Shown here: positions 51,544-63,734 of the stretch, piece by piece
How the letters are laid out: each line of letters opens with the position of its first letter
Position numbering within the stretch: position 1 is the stretch's first letter
DNA from: Phialophora verrucosa
Taxonomy: Eukaryota > Ascomycota > Eurotiomycetes > Chaetothyriales > Herpotrichiellaceae
DNA length: 64,000 nucleotides
Assembly (NCBI GenBank): GCA_002099365.1
Contig: MSED01000010.1
Coordinates: 372,001 to 436,000 of the forward strand
Direction of reading: 5' to 3'
Notes under the pieces: generated by a model
Database searches by the model: none
Seen by the model: only the letters and a program-made list of their open reading frames with translations
Told to the model about the DNA's origin: nothing
Program-made: the position numbers and the translations under genes

Positions 51544-52469
51544 GCCCAATCAAACCAACAATTGCTTGTCAACGCGTGCGAACCGAAGTCCCAGAATGCC
51601 ACACGTTTACGATGGAGTCGGTACACAGGCATTTTGTATCAGACTCGAATGCCAGAGGTGCTCGGTACTTAAGCAGATACATATTAGGAGAACATTGCTG
51701 ACACCTGGGCGGGACTCACGCTCGGCGTGCTGGGCAGCCTATGGGGCACTGGGGGATTCAGCTTGGCCTACGGGGTACGCAAGACGTATTTATCTACATT
51801 CTCGTTCGGTACCCACAAATCTTTGCACATCCTCGTCAGTCAGTATTGAGCAATGCCCAAACACGGAACGCTCTCTTTCATCGTGATTCATCTCAAAGAT
51901 GCCTCCCTACACTCCCTGCGGAGTGGCATCCATGTCTTCTGTACGCGCCCGTCACGCAGAGAACGCAAACACAGCAAGTGCGCAATCTCCCATGTTCTCC
52001 CTAGCCAAGACAAGCGAGATACATGGTACCCCGGTTTAGCTAGCCATGCGAAGACTTAAGACCGCCAGGCCGCATTTGTTCGCCCGTTCGGTGACACAGC
52101 GGAGAATTTCTCCCCACGAGCGGCAGAGTCTGGCAGGCATGGCATGAGCGCAATATCTACTGTACGTCCTTTTGTGGTATCGATGTGCATCATTCCGAGT
52201 TCAGCGCTCGCATAAAGCTCAAGCGGAGTGGGAGTAGCCGGGCCGAGTGAGATTTGACCTCCTCGCTACATACTTAGCACATTCGCCTACCGGGTACACA
52301 GGAGTTGCCAGTTGTATATGTAGCTAGGTAGCTACTCTGCAAGTCTCTGAGGATGCCCTCGTTCCAGAGTTTTGTGTTCTTTTTCCTTCCCTCTTGGCTA
52401 TCGCGTTCGTACAAGGGAGATATCTCTCCCGTCCACTCTCTACAAGCGTTTGCGCGCTTTCTTGCAAAG
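51544..52469. other. Intergenic, promoter of the secreted protein gene
   Basis: About 925 bases. Upstream frames at 51741-52059 and the long leader frame from 52353 have no motif; the region just before 52470 is pyrimidine-rich. Confidence 0.4.
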
Positions 52470-53808
52470 ATGCATTGCCACTCTTTTGGAACCTGCTTTA
52501 CCCTTCTCCTCGCGTTAATTACTACCGTCACAGCCGCGCCCGGCGGACAGCCATGGTTTCCTGGAGGGCCCGGAAGCCCCAGAGGCCCTGGAGGCGGCGG
52601 ACACGGGCCCTTCCCGACCACATGCTATACTTCGATCACATCGGGACGTCCAGGCCGCCCGACGACTGGGTGGTCGACCGTGACCACATCCTGCACGGAG
52701 ATAAGCACGGCGACCAGCACCGTCACCCCGATCACGACATCGACCGTCACCAGCAGCGTCACGGTAACTTCCACGGCCGACACTTCGACATCCACCGCCA
52801 TCACGACCTCGACTTCCACGACTGTTGAGACTTCCACGACGACCGCGACAACAACAGAGACTTCCACCGTCGAGGCAGTCAGCACCTCCGTTGTGCCGGC
52901 GTCAGCGGGGTTCCTGCCTATCGAAACCAGCCTCCCCGGCGCCTCTCACGATCAGGACATTGAAGTGTCGGTGGTGGTGAAAAGACGCACTGTGAATGTC
53001 GAGGTGGCCGCCAGTGCCAACGTTGTGGTTCCGAAACGGAACTGGAGTCCTTCCTATATCAAACCCGGTGTCCCCGGGCACGTTGGGTGCTATGAATACC
53101 ACAGTCAATGCACGACCACGACAACCACGCTGACCGTGACGGCAAGCACATCGACGGTCGTCACTACTAGCATAAGCACTTCGACGTTCACGACCACGCC
53201 AGGTAGGTTGTGTTCTGTTTACTCACCATTCTTCATCCGTCCACTCAGTGTCTGTGACCCCTGACTGACAGTTCCCCCTCGTTGGGGACCTACAGGCGCC
53301 ACCATAACCAGCACCGTCACCGCGACGGAGACATCCACGGACGTCACCACCGAAACTTCCACCGCCACCACCGAAGTCACGTCCTTCACCTCGACGACAA
53401 CAACCTATGCGGCCTGTGTACGCGACCCTCCTTTCTCTCTAGTGTTCATATTCTGCCGCGAGAACCAGTACTGACATCTTCCAGGCAACGGATAACCAAG
53501 CCCACTACGTCAACACTCTCCCAATCAACGGCTTCTCGGGAAATGGCATTCCTCTTTTCACGGGCGCGACCTCCGAGTACGAGTGCTGCGTGTCCGCGCT
53601 CACTAATCCCCTCGGCGCGCTCTGGGCATGGGACTTCGACTACTCTTCATGCTTGATCGCCACCGCGTCAGACGGTGTGTGCGCGGCAGGGCAGCTCTCG
53701 AATGGTGTGGGCAACGTCGTCCAAGTGTCGTCTGTCTCGACGAATGCGGTGGAATATGCGGTTGGGAATGCGAATTGTGGGATGTGGGATGCATTTTCCG
53801 CCGACTAG
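52470..53808 (+). CDS. Secreted Thr/Ser-rich protein with C-terminal Cys-rich (apple-like) domain
   Basis: Three exons: 52470-53202, 53296-53417, 53485-53808 (392 residues). The signal peptide is clear: FGTCFTLLLALITTVTA, cut near residue 22. A Gly/Pro-rich collagen-like patch follows (PGGPGSPRGPGGGGHGPFP), then long STVTSTVT-type Thr/Ser repeats that would be heavily O-mannosylated. Two dibasic sites (VVVKRR and VVPKRN) could be Kex2 cleavage points. The C-terminal 105 residues contain a Cys-rich domain (YECCVSALTN, ALWAWDFDYSSCLI, DGVCAAG) resembling fungal PAN/apple-like adhesive domains. No GPI signal ends the chain, so it is probably secreted or wall-trapped. The start at 52470 is used because an upstream ATG (52353) buries the signal peptide. 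Confidence 0.85.
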
Positions 53809-54481
53809 CTGAGGAACTGTGCGACAGTATACTCGGGACATAGCATGGCACTCACTGGCATCGAGGCACTTACCGAGTACTATGTAATTACGGAATACCA
53901 TGTCTATACGGAGTTGTAGGGCACGCATGAGACACATAAAAAGTCATCCGATAGTTCGCTCCGCTCGTATGATTCTCGTATAAATACTGAATGAATGGGT
54001 AACTCAGCCGAGCAGTGACTCTAAAGGGCAGCTGCCTGCCAAGGCGGCGGCCAGGTCCTCAGCTCTTCATTCCAGCGCAGCCGCGCCTCCAGTTTATCAC
54101 GCTCTTTCTTCCCCATCACTTCTACTCTTATCGTCGGCTCTGCCAATACTCACCCGCTGGCTGCGTTTGCAATCTGGGCTTCTTGGACTGCTCTCGCTCT
54201 GGATCGTATTGAGACCTTTTGGAGGTTCAGCGCCCCGGTTCAAGTGCCACTTCTGCCCGACAAATCTGCGCAGTCTACCTGTCCTTTCCGGTCACGCCGC
54301 GGCGACCATGGTCCAGCGGTAGCCACTGCCAGCTGACGCGATCGCATCCAGATCAGGATTTCTCGTGTTCTATCTTCTTGTTGTTGACTGATTATACCTG
54401 TTAGACACCGCCTCCTTTGTTTCCTTTGCCAATGTTGATACCCCGTCACTCGATTGTCCTCGTGTAGATTGCGGTGGAGAG
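53809..54481. other. Intergenic, nothing recognised
   Basis: About 670 bases between two plus-strand genes; promoter of the DUF2293 gene. No motif seen. Confidence 0.4.
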
Positions 54482-57041
54482 ATGGCCAAAGTCAAACAAA
54501 AGGTCGCCAGACAAGGTGCGGCAGGGGCCTCAACCCGAGGTGCCCAGGTTGCCAAACAGAAAAAGCACAAAATTGCTGTGCAAGGAGATCCCAAGGATAA
54601 GAAACTACCCACTGTTGTAAGCAGAATCCCTTCGCGTTCCTGGCGCCCCATCATCGACAAACTTCCCGCGTCTATCATTCACCAGTTCCCACCGTCCATC
54701 ATCAACCAGCTTCCCCGAGAAGTCCTCACAAGAGGACTGGTAATCAGTGAACCTGACACTCGCAAGGTCGCATTTACGGAGAACCCTCCTCCGGGATATA
54801 CGTTCATCGCTGCAGGAAATCCCGAGCTCACCAATGCATTGAAAGAATTTGCCAGCCGTGGCCAGCACAAGATCTTCGTGGTCACTGTAAGTTTGAGCCC
54901 GTGTAAAACATGGATCCATCCTCCTGACACTCCAGATAACACCTCACGCCAAACGCCACGAGTTGTCGAGACAGATTCATCGCGTCGGCTACCATTTCCC
55001 TACCATGGTCGTCGATCAAGTATGTGCCCATTATGGCATTCGTCTCAACAACAGGGGGGAGCTCATCGACGAGTCCAAGGACGAAGATCTCTTCCGGCGG
55101 GTTTACCAGAATGCAGACGGCCAGCGTCCGGCTGAAAAGAAGGATCAAATAACAATCAACACGGAAGCCAAACAAACAATCAAAGACCTTTTTCCCAAAA
55201 TTCCGGACAGTGATCTATTTAGGATCATCAAGCACGCTTTCCAGCTGAGCGACGCCAGAGTTGGGACTGCGCCCGAATTGTCCCTGCTTCGGAGAGCCCA
55301 CCTCGCCGTTGTCGCCCACATTCGACACAACTACACCTCGTACGACAAATTACTGAGGCACGTACAATACAACGAAGCTCGCCATCAGGTTGAAAAGGAG
55401 ACTCTCGAAAAAATCATTGAGTGGCGTGGCGGGGAAGACATGGCTCTTGAAGATACCGGCCATGCTGCCGATGATCTCCTCAAGGATGTGATTGTCATCT
55501 CCGACGAGGACGCGTCTGAGGGCGAGGCGGACGATGTACAACCTCTACTTCAAGAGCAAGTTCGTGTCGAGGAACTTCCAAGCGCAACTCACGGTCGGGG
55601 CTATGACCGCTCCCCCTCTCCAGTGGCCGATGCGCACAGAGAACATTACCAACCGTACCCACGGCTTGTGCACAGCTACAAACCTTCCGATGCCGAAATA
55701 GCTCAACGAAACCAGACCAGGTACGCGGTCTGGGACCAAGCGAGACGGGACTATCACTCCAGGATAGCTCAACCTTCCACCCCAGTCGTTGAAAGAGTCT
55801 ATCACGCCGAACCCGCTCAAGCCTCTCGCATCTTGATACCCCTCGACGAGCCTACCCATCGACCTGCTCAGCTATTCCGCCACGAAGTACCTGTACAAAG
55901 ACCCATGAGGATAGAATACGAGGTAAGATCACTTCGGAAACCTGGGCCAGAGCTGTGCTCTTTCCGTCAGCGAACCCTTTCGTCGACTAATTGCCCTATA
56001 CAGCCGCTTCCGCCACCTCGACCGAACCCGCCACAGTTCATTCGAGATGCCAATGGCAATCTTTTCGAACGTGTTGATTCTCAGCCCCGGGCAACGCCCG
56101 GCGAGACATCGCAACGCTACTATCAACATGAAACTCCAACAATGGCTGGAGCGCTGGTAAGAACTCGACCTTCGTCGCCACCAGTCAACCATCAACCGCA
56201 AGCACGTTATCCCGCAAATCGTGAAGGTGGTGATGGTCTGATACTACCGTCCGTTGAAGAACCTGAGGGGTCTTACGCACAATCTCGACCATGCCGCAAC
56301 CCCTTCGACAGAGAAGCAGACCCTCGTGATACTAACACAATGCGACAAGAGGCTCAGCAACATCGCGACGGTGCGCTCATTGACCTGACCAACAGTTCAA
56401 GCCAGACGCCTAAGAGACGTCGACTCGAAGAAGTTGCACCATCATCAGGAGACCGCATGGTCAGACGAGAATCACCTGGCAGACTAGTCGAGCGCCAGTA
56501 CTTACCACAACGTCTAGCAAGAACTGCGCAACCGGAAAGCCGCATAGTTGATTATGGTGAGCCTCGTCACGACTCTCTTTTGCAAGCGTCAAGTTCTGTC
56601 CGGGAACACGCTTACGCTGGTCGTCAACCGTTGTACGATGTTCGTGAACCTCCACGTACTTATACGCGTGTCTATGAACCGCTACCTGAAACTCAGGAAG
56701 CGCTTGATCCTCCAAGATCTCAGTATCGTCCGCAGACTTATGGAGTTGTGAGGCACGACGTCGAGTCCATTCGGCCAACTGGCCAATCGAGATATGGACC
56801 TTCAACTCACGCGGGCCCCAGTTACGAGCCCATGGAGTCTCGCATATACGACGGCAGGATGACAACAGAGCATGTCATGCCAGCACGTGAACAATACATA
56901 CAACCCTCCATGCAAGAAACCCGTGTCCGGTACATCTATGCTGATGGCACAGAAGCCCGTGAGCCTTTGCAGGCAGTGGCTCAACAGCGTGAACAGGAGT
57001 ATGAACGATCGAACGCTCCAGTCCGGTCCTATGTGCGTTAA
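54482..57041 (+). CDS. DUF2293 domain protein with long disordered C-terminus
   Basis: Exons 54482-54886, 54936-55922 and 56004-57041 (809 residues). The 81-nt second intron is open and in frame, so retention would add 27 residues; its sites (GTAAGA, TACAG) and the poor internal sequence favour removal. The N-terminus is Lys-rich (VKQKVARQ, KQKKHKIAV), a possible nuclear or nucleolar signal. The core (about 120-300) holds VGYHFPTMVVDQVCAHYGIR and IKDLFPKIPDSDLFRIIKHAF, then RRAHLAVVAHIRHNYTSYDKLL, the DUF2293 signature of fungi. The remaining 500 residues are Arg/Pro/Gln/Tyr-rich and disordered, with a VIVISDEDAS motif resembling a SUMO-interacting sequence, and a possible nuclear signal (TPKRRRLEE). 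Function is unknown. The frame continues open beyond the TAA. Confidence 0.85.
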
Positions 57042-58002
57042 AGAGGGATGCGTCCTTTTGAGCGGCGGCGGGGGGATTCGCCTGAGGATTGGGACGACGG
57101 TAAGACAGACAGGGATACTTGTCAGGCTTACATAGCATCCTCCACAAAGTCAACAACATGGCGGCGCTGATAATGGTCCAGGTACAATCGCAACCAAGCA
57201 TGATGGTGGTCGAGCTCGCATCATCTTCCACTTGTCGCACCACTTCGGAGTTCCTCATTTAGACCTCATTGGTCAACCACACATTGTCAGCGATATTTTC
57301 CTTTGTCCTCCACTTCTCAGCATCAGCGTCGGTGGGTTCCATCAACATGTTTTCAGCATAGCGAAGGAGTTTCGACACGACGCACCTGTTAAATGAAGGC
57401 ACAAGAGTCCGAGTCGAGGTATCTTGTTCTCTTCCTGTAATGATACTGCACCATGATACCCAATTGTTGACACCACGGAAATATGCATGGGAGGAAGGAA
57501 GCGTAGGCGACAGGACCCCGGTTACGTATTACAGAGCCTTGCTTCGATCCTCCTTATGGATGGGAAATCGAGACGAGCTGTCTTCTCAAGAGCTAGGTAG
57601 CGAGATGAATCAGATGGTCGGAAGCACGACTAAACCATAGCTGAAGATGCAAACAGAAGGCTATCAGAAGGGACCAGATATCAGTCAAACTATCAAAGAT
57701 GAGCTTCAAACACTCCACCCCAATGTCAAGTGGTCTTGTTAGTCTTGCATTGTGAATCCAGGTCTAAGGTCAGGAGCCATCAATAAGCCACCAGACACCA
57801 GACACCACGCTTGTCTCGTAATGAAAGGAAGAATAGTTGTTGTCATCCGCCGCATGTTTCATCTGTGGATCGGGTAACAACAGCTGTATCCTCTTTCCTC
57901 ATTCTGTCACTAGCGATTGCTCCTGTCGCCGACACCATCAGCATGATGGTGTTCATCCCTTTCGTTTACTTAATTTCAGTGTCAAACTTGGAGTGCGCTA
58001 CG
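57042..58002. other. Intergenic between convergent genes
   Basis: About 960 bases. The first 126 bases extend the DUF2293 frame past its stop (see findings). The rest shows nothing coding. Confidence 0.4.
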
Positions 58003-58366
58003 CTACACAGCCATGTTAACACCATCAGCTTCCCCAGAGTTGACTTGTTTGCCCGTCTTCTTGATTTTCTCGAGCACGGTCTCGTATGAGACGGAGTCTT
58101 CCGTTGTTACATCGGCAGTCTGTGTGTCGAGCGAAACGTTGAATTCTTTGACGCCTGGAGGAGGAGAGTAGAGTAAGCGAATGTTCCCATCTGGGGGAGC
58201 ACGTAGAACTGAAAAGGCAGAGACGATGAAAGTAGGAAGGAATGGGGTGGGAAGAAGGGAAAAGAGGGACGCGCTTACCATCCAGTTTCTTGAGAACGCG
58301 CTCGACGGCGCCAGAGCAGCCGCCACAGGTCATCTTGACATTGAACTTATAGTGGTGTTCCGCCAT
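58003..58366 (-). CDS. atx1: Copper chaperone Atx1
   Basis: Two exons: 58366-58279 and 58154-58003 (79 residues), donor GTAAGC, acceptor TCCAG. The heavy-metal-associated fold has the copper site MTCGGC (C14, C17), followed by SGAVERVLKKLDG and then VKEFNVSLDTQTADV. KIKKTGK near the C-terminus holds the conserved Lys that contacts copper and the Ccc2 partner. Atx1 brings Cu(I) from the plasma-membrane importer to the Golgi ATPase Ccc2. Length matches yeast Atx1 (73 residues) closely. The longer upstream ATG at 58513 is out of the family pattern. Confidence 0.93.
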
Positions 58367-59153
58367 TGTTGGGTGCGGGTGACAAGCGATACGAGGGGTC
58401 GGAGTGACAGATAACAGAGGCGGCGAGTTAGGGCACTGGCGGGGTCGAAAGGGGATGAGTTGAAGTTGGAATTGCTGGATGACGCGAAATGCGAGTGTCT
58501 CTGTATGTTGCAATATATGCAGTACAAAGTAGGGGGTTTAATGTTTTATTACGGTGTCGTGTGGATTGCGCTCGAGTCAATTAGTAAACATGCTCACAGA
58601 AGCGAAAGTCCCCTGGGGGCGGTGGTGAGGCTCACCTAGGCGCACGGGGCATTGGTAAGCGGGGTGTTTCGGGCCGCGAAGGGTGCTGGGGGCGTGACAC
58701 GGGCGTGCTATCTTTAGGTGGGATGTGCCAGCTGGGGGCTGCTTGCAAGATTCCTGTCTCGGATGGCGTGCTTGAGGGACACAGGGAGAACAAATGCAGC
58801 AAACTCACCAAGCCGTGGAGCTTCACCTCGTACCCTGCTCGGTGCAGCCGGAACCTAACCGAGCCGTACTCGGTACTGCTTTCCGATGGACTATGTACCT
58901 TCTCCATTCCGTCTCCAACCCTTCAAATGTTGCTCCGTATACAATAACCTTACCCTCGGGGGCAAGCCGGCCTGGGCGGGGTCGTGAACTCGCGCAACAT
59001 GGCACAAGGGGATAGATATAGGAATCGTGTCGAGAGCAAAGGCCGCTGAAGCCGATCTCCTCGCCCTCGCCCTCGTCCTCTTCCATCCTGCCTGCTGAAG
59101 CCTCAGTCGCGTTAGCTTTACAAATTGACGTCCAAACGCGGACCTCAAGCATC
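58367..59153. other. Divergent intergenic region, nothing recognised
   Basis: About 790 bases between the atx1 start (minus) and the aldolase start (plus). Short frames on both strands overlap and lack motifs. Confidence 0.4.
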
Positions 59154-60199
59154 ATGGCATTCATGTTCTCCAATAACCTGTATACCCTCCACCAGGCAGG
59201 TTCGTTGTGTAAGGTGCGTAAGCTATTCCATTCCAACCGTCCATGTTCCCCCCTTCCCCTCTGCAGTGCTCCGCTAGCTCGGAAGTCCATCCGAATACAT
59301 AGCTGTCTAACCACTGTACCCACGGGGTAGCCAGGCCTTTGGGATCAAACTTGCGCCATATCCCGCCGTCGTTCAGATCGCCAAGTCGGCGGGCTTTGAC
59401 GCCCTGTTTATCGACTTGGAACACTCGACCCTGTCGATCAACGATGCGAGCCAACTGTGCACGACTGGCTTGCTGGCTGGCATCACCCCTTTCGTCAGGG
59501 TGCCGTATCAGTGCGGCAATGGGCTCGTGCAGAGGGTGCTGGATGGAGGGGCTATGGGCGTTGTGTTTCCGCATGTCAGCACGAGAGGTATGTCGTCGGG
59601 CTTGCCTTTGCTCAGCTTCGTCTTTCCCTTGGTCCACTCCTCCCCCGAGTCCGACACAGTGCTAGCTCTATTCGTGTCGGTCAAAGCAACCCTCTGACTT
59701 GTGTCTAGAGGAAGCCATCTCCGCGGCCTCCATCTGCAAATATCCGCCAGCAGGCACGCGCTCCATGACAGGCCAGCTGCCCCAGTTCTCATACACGGCC
59801 CGACCCCACGAGATCGTCATTGCAGAATCAAACAGCCGCGGCTCCACCGTGTTCGTCATGATAGAAACGGCCCAAGGAATCGATAACCTCGATGCCATCG
59901 CCTCGGTCGAGGGGGTGGACGTCCTGCTGGTAGGGTCGAACGATCTGTCCATCGACTTGGGCGTCCCCGCCCAGTTTGAGAGCCCCGTCTTCAGAGAGGC
60001 GTTGGAGAAGGTGAGTCGCGCGTGTAGGCAGAATGGGAAGATCTTCGCCTTGGGGGGTATTTATGATAAGCCGGACATTCAGCGCTGGGCGGTGCATGAG
60101 CTGGGGGTGCGCTGGATTCTGGGCGGGCAGGATTCGAGTTTCATTGCAAAGGGCGCGGCAGCGTGTATGGAGGCGCTGAAGGGGGTAGAGAGGAAGTAG
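59154..60199 (+). CDS. HpcH/HpaI family aldolase (class II, 2-keto acid type)
   Basis: Three exons: 59154-59213, 59335-59587, 59709-60199 (267 residues); donors GTGCGT and GTATGT. Splicing joins SLCK to AFGIKLAPYPAVV and THVSTRE-type sequence to EEAISAASICKYPPAGTRS. The core has FDALFIDLEH50S, whose His is the catalytic base in HpcH, PFVRVP with the conserved Arg, and FVMIET with the metal-binding Glu, followed by LLVGSNDLS with the metal-binding Asp. These enzymes cleave 4-hydroxy-2-keto acids to pyruvate and an aldehyde, using a divalent metal. The fungal substrates are mostly untested. The first exon is short and the start less certain. Confidence 0.88.
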
Positions 60200-60673
60200 G
60201 AGTAGGGGAGAAACAGGAGAGAAAAGAGGTGGAGGTAGAGGTAGAGCAGGAAATACTTAGAGTTGTGGCACAACTTACAGGTAGAGCTGATACATACTCC
60301 ATATACATGACTACAGGAAGGGAGTTCACCGTTCGCCTGGCTGCCCTAATCAAGAGTACATGCACTCTCCACAGTATGAGTACGAGTAGGGATACTGTAT
60401 GACGGGCGATTCGCCGGCGCCAAGCCACGACGAGGCTGTCGTTTTGAGCCGCAGCCTGAGTGAACTAGCGACTCGAACACTCTGCTTCACCACTCGAAAT
60501 CGAACCTTTGAACTCAACTGCGTATCAAGCAGGTCATTCTCCCTGGCTGTGAATATGTGTTAGCGCCGCTCAGCTTTTTCCAGTCACTCCATCGTCGAAA
60601 TCCTGTACAGCATTCAGCCTCGGCGCAATTTGTTCACTTTTCACCTCTTCTTCCGCCTCCCCCGACGCACAAG
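60200..60673. other. Intergenic, promoter of the NatA subunit gene
   Basis: About 470 bases with AGGTAGAG-type purine repeats near 60228-60247. Nothing else recognised. Confidence 0.4.
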
Positions 60674-62979
60674 ATGGCACAGGCTCAGCAGCAACTGAGC
60701 CACAAGGACGGCGCCCTATTCCGACAAGTCGTCCGGCACTTTGAGAACAAGCAGTACAAGAAAGGTACATGTCTTGTGCTCTACCTCCCCCGGGTTGGAA
60801 CTCACACATCGCAGGTCTCAAAGCCGCCGAACAGATCCTGCGGAAAACGCCCAACCATGCCGACACCCAGGCCATGAAAGCGCTGATCATCAGCCATCAA
60901 GGCCACACTGAAGAAGCATTCGCCCTGGCCAAAACCGCGCTCAACAACAACATGAAATCCCATGTCTGCTGGCACGTCTACGGCCTCCTCTACCGTGCCG
61001 AAAAGAACTACGAAGAGTCCATCAAAGCATACAAGTTCGCGTTGCGGTTAGAACCCGACTCGGCACCGATACAGCGAGACCTGGCCCATTTGCAGATTCA
61101 GATGCGAGATTACGAGGGGTACGTGCAAAGTCGGAGAAATATGCTGCAGCAGAAGCCGGGGTTCAGGCAGAACTGGACCGCGCTTGCCATTGCACAACAC
61201 CTGGCAGGGAACTATGAGGATGCCGAGACCACCCTTAGCACTTACGAAGAGACGCTCAAGGTGAAACCCACCAGGTTCGATATGGAGCATTGGGAGGCCG
61301 TCCTCTATAAGAATTACATCATTGCAGAATCGGGCGAGGTCGAAAAGGCGTTGGACCACCTGGAAGCCGTGGGCAAGAAGGCTCCGGACGTGCTGGCCGT
61401 CATGGAAATGAAGGCAGATTACTTGGCCAGGCTGGGCCGGAAATCAGAAGCCGAGGCTGCTTACGCTGAATTACTGCACCGCAATCCCGACGACTCAGCT
61501 TACTACGATGGCTGGATATCCAACAAAGGACTCCAGGACGGTCCGGCCTTGGAGATCAAGAAAGCGTACGATGAGCTGGCAGAGAAATTTCCCCGAGCAG
61601 ATCTGCCGAGGCGGAGGCCGTTGGATGTCCTTTCCGGAGACGACTTCAGACAAGCGGCCGACCAGTATTTGCAACGGATGCTCCGTAAAGGAGTGCCCTC
61701 GACGTTCGCCAACATCAAACACCTCTATACAGACGCGTCAAAGCGAGATATTGTGCAAGATCTAGTACAAGGCTACGCATCAGGACTCCCGTCACACCCT
61801 CAATCCAATGGAGCCACCTCGAACGGTGAGAGCCAGGACAACTCCTCCCGCTTCGACTCCTCAGTCCTGTACTTCCTTGCCCAGCATTACAACTACAAAC
61901 TCAGCCGCGACCTCGACAAAGCGCGAGAGTACGCCGACATATGTATATCCCTCGACCCCAAATCCGTCGACTTCCACGCCGCCAAAGCCCGCACGTACAA
62001 GCACAAGGGAGACCTCGCCAAAGCCGCCGAACTCATGGAGCAAGCCCGCTCGCTGGACGAGAAGGACCGTGCGATCAACACCAAATGTGCAAAGTATCAG
62101 CTTCGCAACGACCAAAACGACAAAGCCCTCGAAACTGCCAGTAAATTCACCCAAAACCGCACTGGTGGACCTTTGGGCGATTTGGTCGACATGCAGTGCG
62201 TGTGGTACCTCATTGAAGACGGACAGTCATACCTCCGGCAGCGGCGCATCGGTCTCGCATTGAAGCGATTTCACCAGGTGCTGAACATTTTTGATATATG
62301 GCAGGAAGATCAGTTCGACTTTCACAACTTCTCTCTTAGAAAGGGCATGATCCGGGCATATGTCGATATGCTGAGATGGGAGGATCGATTGAGAGAACAT
62401 CCTTTTTTCTCAACGATGGCGGCCTCGGCTGTCAAGGCTTACCTTTTACTCTCCGACAACCCCGACCTGGTCCACGGGCCCATCATGGACGGTGCCAACG
62501 GGACCAGCAATTCCGGGGAAATGACGGCCGCGGACCGCAAGAAGGCGCTCAAAAAGGCGAAACGCGAGCAAGAGAAGCTGGAGAAGGCGGAAGCGGAGAA
62601 GAAAGCAGCACTCAAGGCTTCCAAACCCACGCCGAAAGCCGAAGAAGGAGAGAACAAGAAAGAAGACCCGGACCCGTTTGGCAAGACGTTGTTGGAGACG
62701 AAGGACCCGCTCAAGGACGCCATGAAGTTTCTGGGCCCCTTTCTGGAGTTTTGCCCGGAGAATAGCGAGGCGCAGGAACTGGGGTTCGAAACGTATCTCC
62801 GTCGCAAGAAATATCTGCTCGCATTGAAGTCTCTGCTGAAGCTGAAGGCGCTGGGCGTCGAGCCTGCGAAGACCCAAGAATTGGGCGCGCGGCTGAAGAG
62901 AGCGATCGAGGGGGACAAAGAAGTGCCCGACAAGGTGAGACAGATTGTCAAGGACGAGGCAGGCGAGCTGGTACAATAA
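60674..62979 (+). CDS. nat1: NatA N-terminal acetyltransferase auxiliary subunit (Naa15/Nat1)
   Basis: Two exons: 60674-60764 and 60815-62979 (751 residues); 50-nt intron, donor GTACAT, phase 1. The protein is an array of tetratricopeptide repeats: AALKAAEQ-type helices, WHVYGLLYRAEKNYEESIKAYKFALRLEPDSAPIQRDLA, QNWTALAIAQHLAGNYEDAE, and later DKAREYADICISLDPKSVDFHAAKARTYKHKGD. These motifs match Naa15, the scaffold that holds catalytic Naa10 and the ribosome. The domain closes with a Lys/Glu/Ala-rich segment (KKALKKAKREQEKLEKAEAEKK), expected to bind ribosomal RNA, and a conserved C-terminus with DPLKDAMKFLGPFLEF. Length is within the range for fungi (yeast Nat1 is longer). No catalytic domain is expected. 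Confidence 0.95.
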
Positions 62980-63734
62980 TGCATCGAGGTCGGAAAAAGA
63001 CGTCGAGATTGCTGGCTGGCTTGCTGGTTGGCTGTATGTGTGTGCGTCTTGTCTTCTGTCGGGCCTTTTCTACGCCATGCACCCACAACTCGGCCATTTC
63101 GGAGTGACGTTGCCAACCCATTCGTGGTCGGAATATCTGGTTTGCGCCAAAAAGGTTCCAAGTTTCTTGACACGAACGGGGACATCATGGTTCAATCCAT
63201 GAACAAGAACTCGACGAGGACAGAACTGGGCGGATGGAGCCCTCACAAGCCACCCCATGTAGCCTTGAGCACCCTGCTGTACTGTGTTGTGTTGTGTTGA
63301 GTTGCGTCGTAGTTAGATACTGTCAGTAGGTCCACCGCTACCTCGTACAGTGGCTTCGGAGGTCAAAACCCAAAAAGTTAGAGTGCAATTTGCAATTGCA
63401 ATTGCGATTTGAGCCGGCACACAACGATCTGATGCATGATGAAGTGACGACTGATACGGTACGGTACGTGGGATTCCCGGTCGATTTTTACTGTCAATTG
63501 AAACGACGGCCACCCCTTAATAGCAAGCCGTGCTGTGGAAGCGGGCAGAAGGCAGAACACTAGCCTCCATCTACTGGTCTGGTCTGGTCTGGCATGGTCA
63601 CAAGGTCAAGTTTACTGGGTCCGAGGAACGAGGCTACTGTTTTGATGGGCGGACAGGGATATTTTCGAATCGTTTGGATGAGTTATGGTGCGGTGGGATC
63701 GATCGTTATACTGTCTGCGCGCCTATCTAAACCA
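62980..63734. other. Intergenic between convergent genes
   Basis: About 750 bases with small GTGTT and TGGTC repeats (about 63283-63300 and 63575-63589) and a GCAATT run near 63385-63405. No supported gene. Confidence 0.4.
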
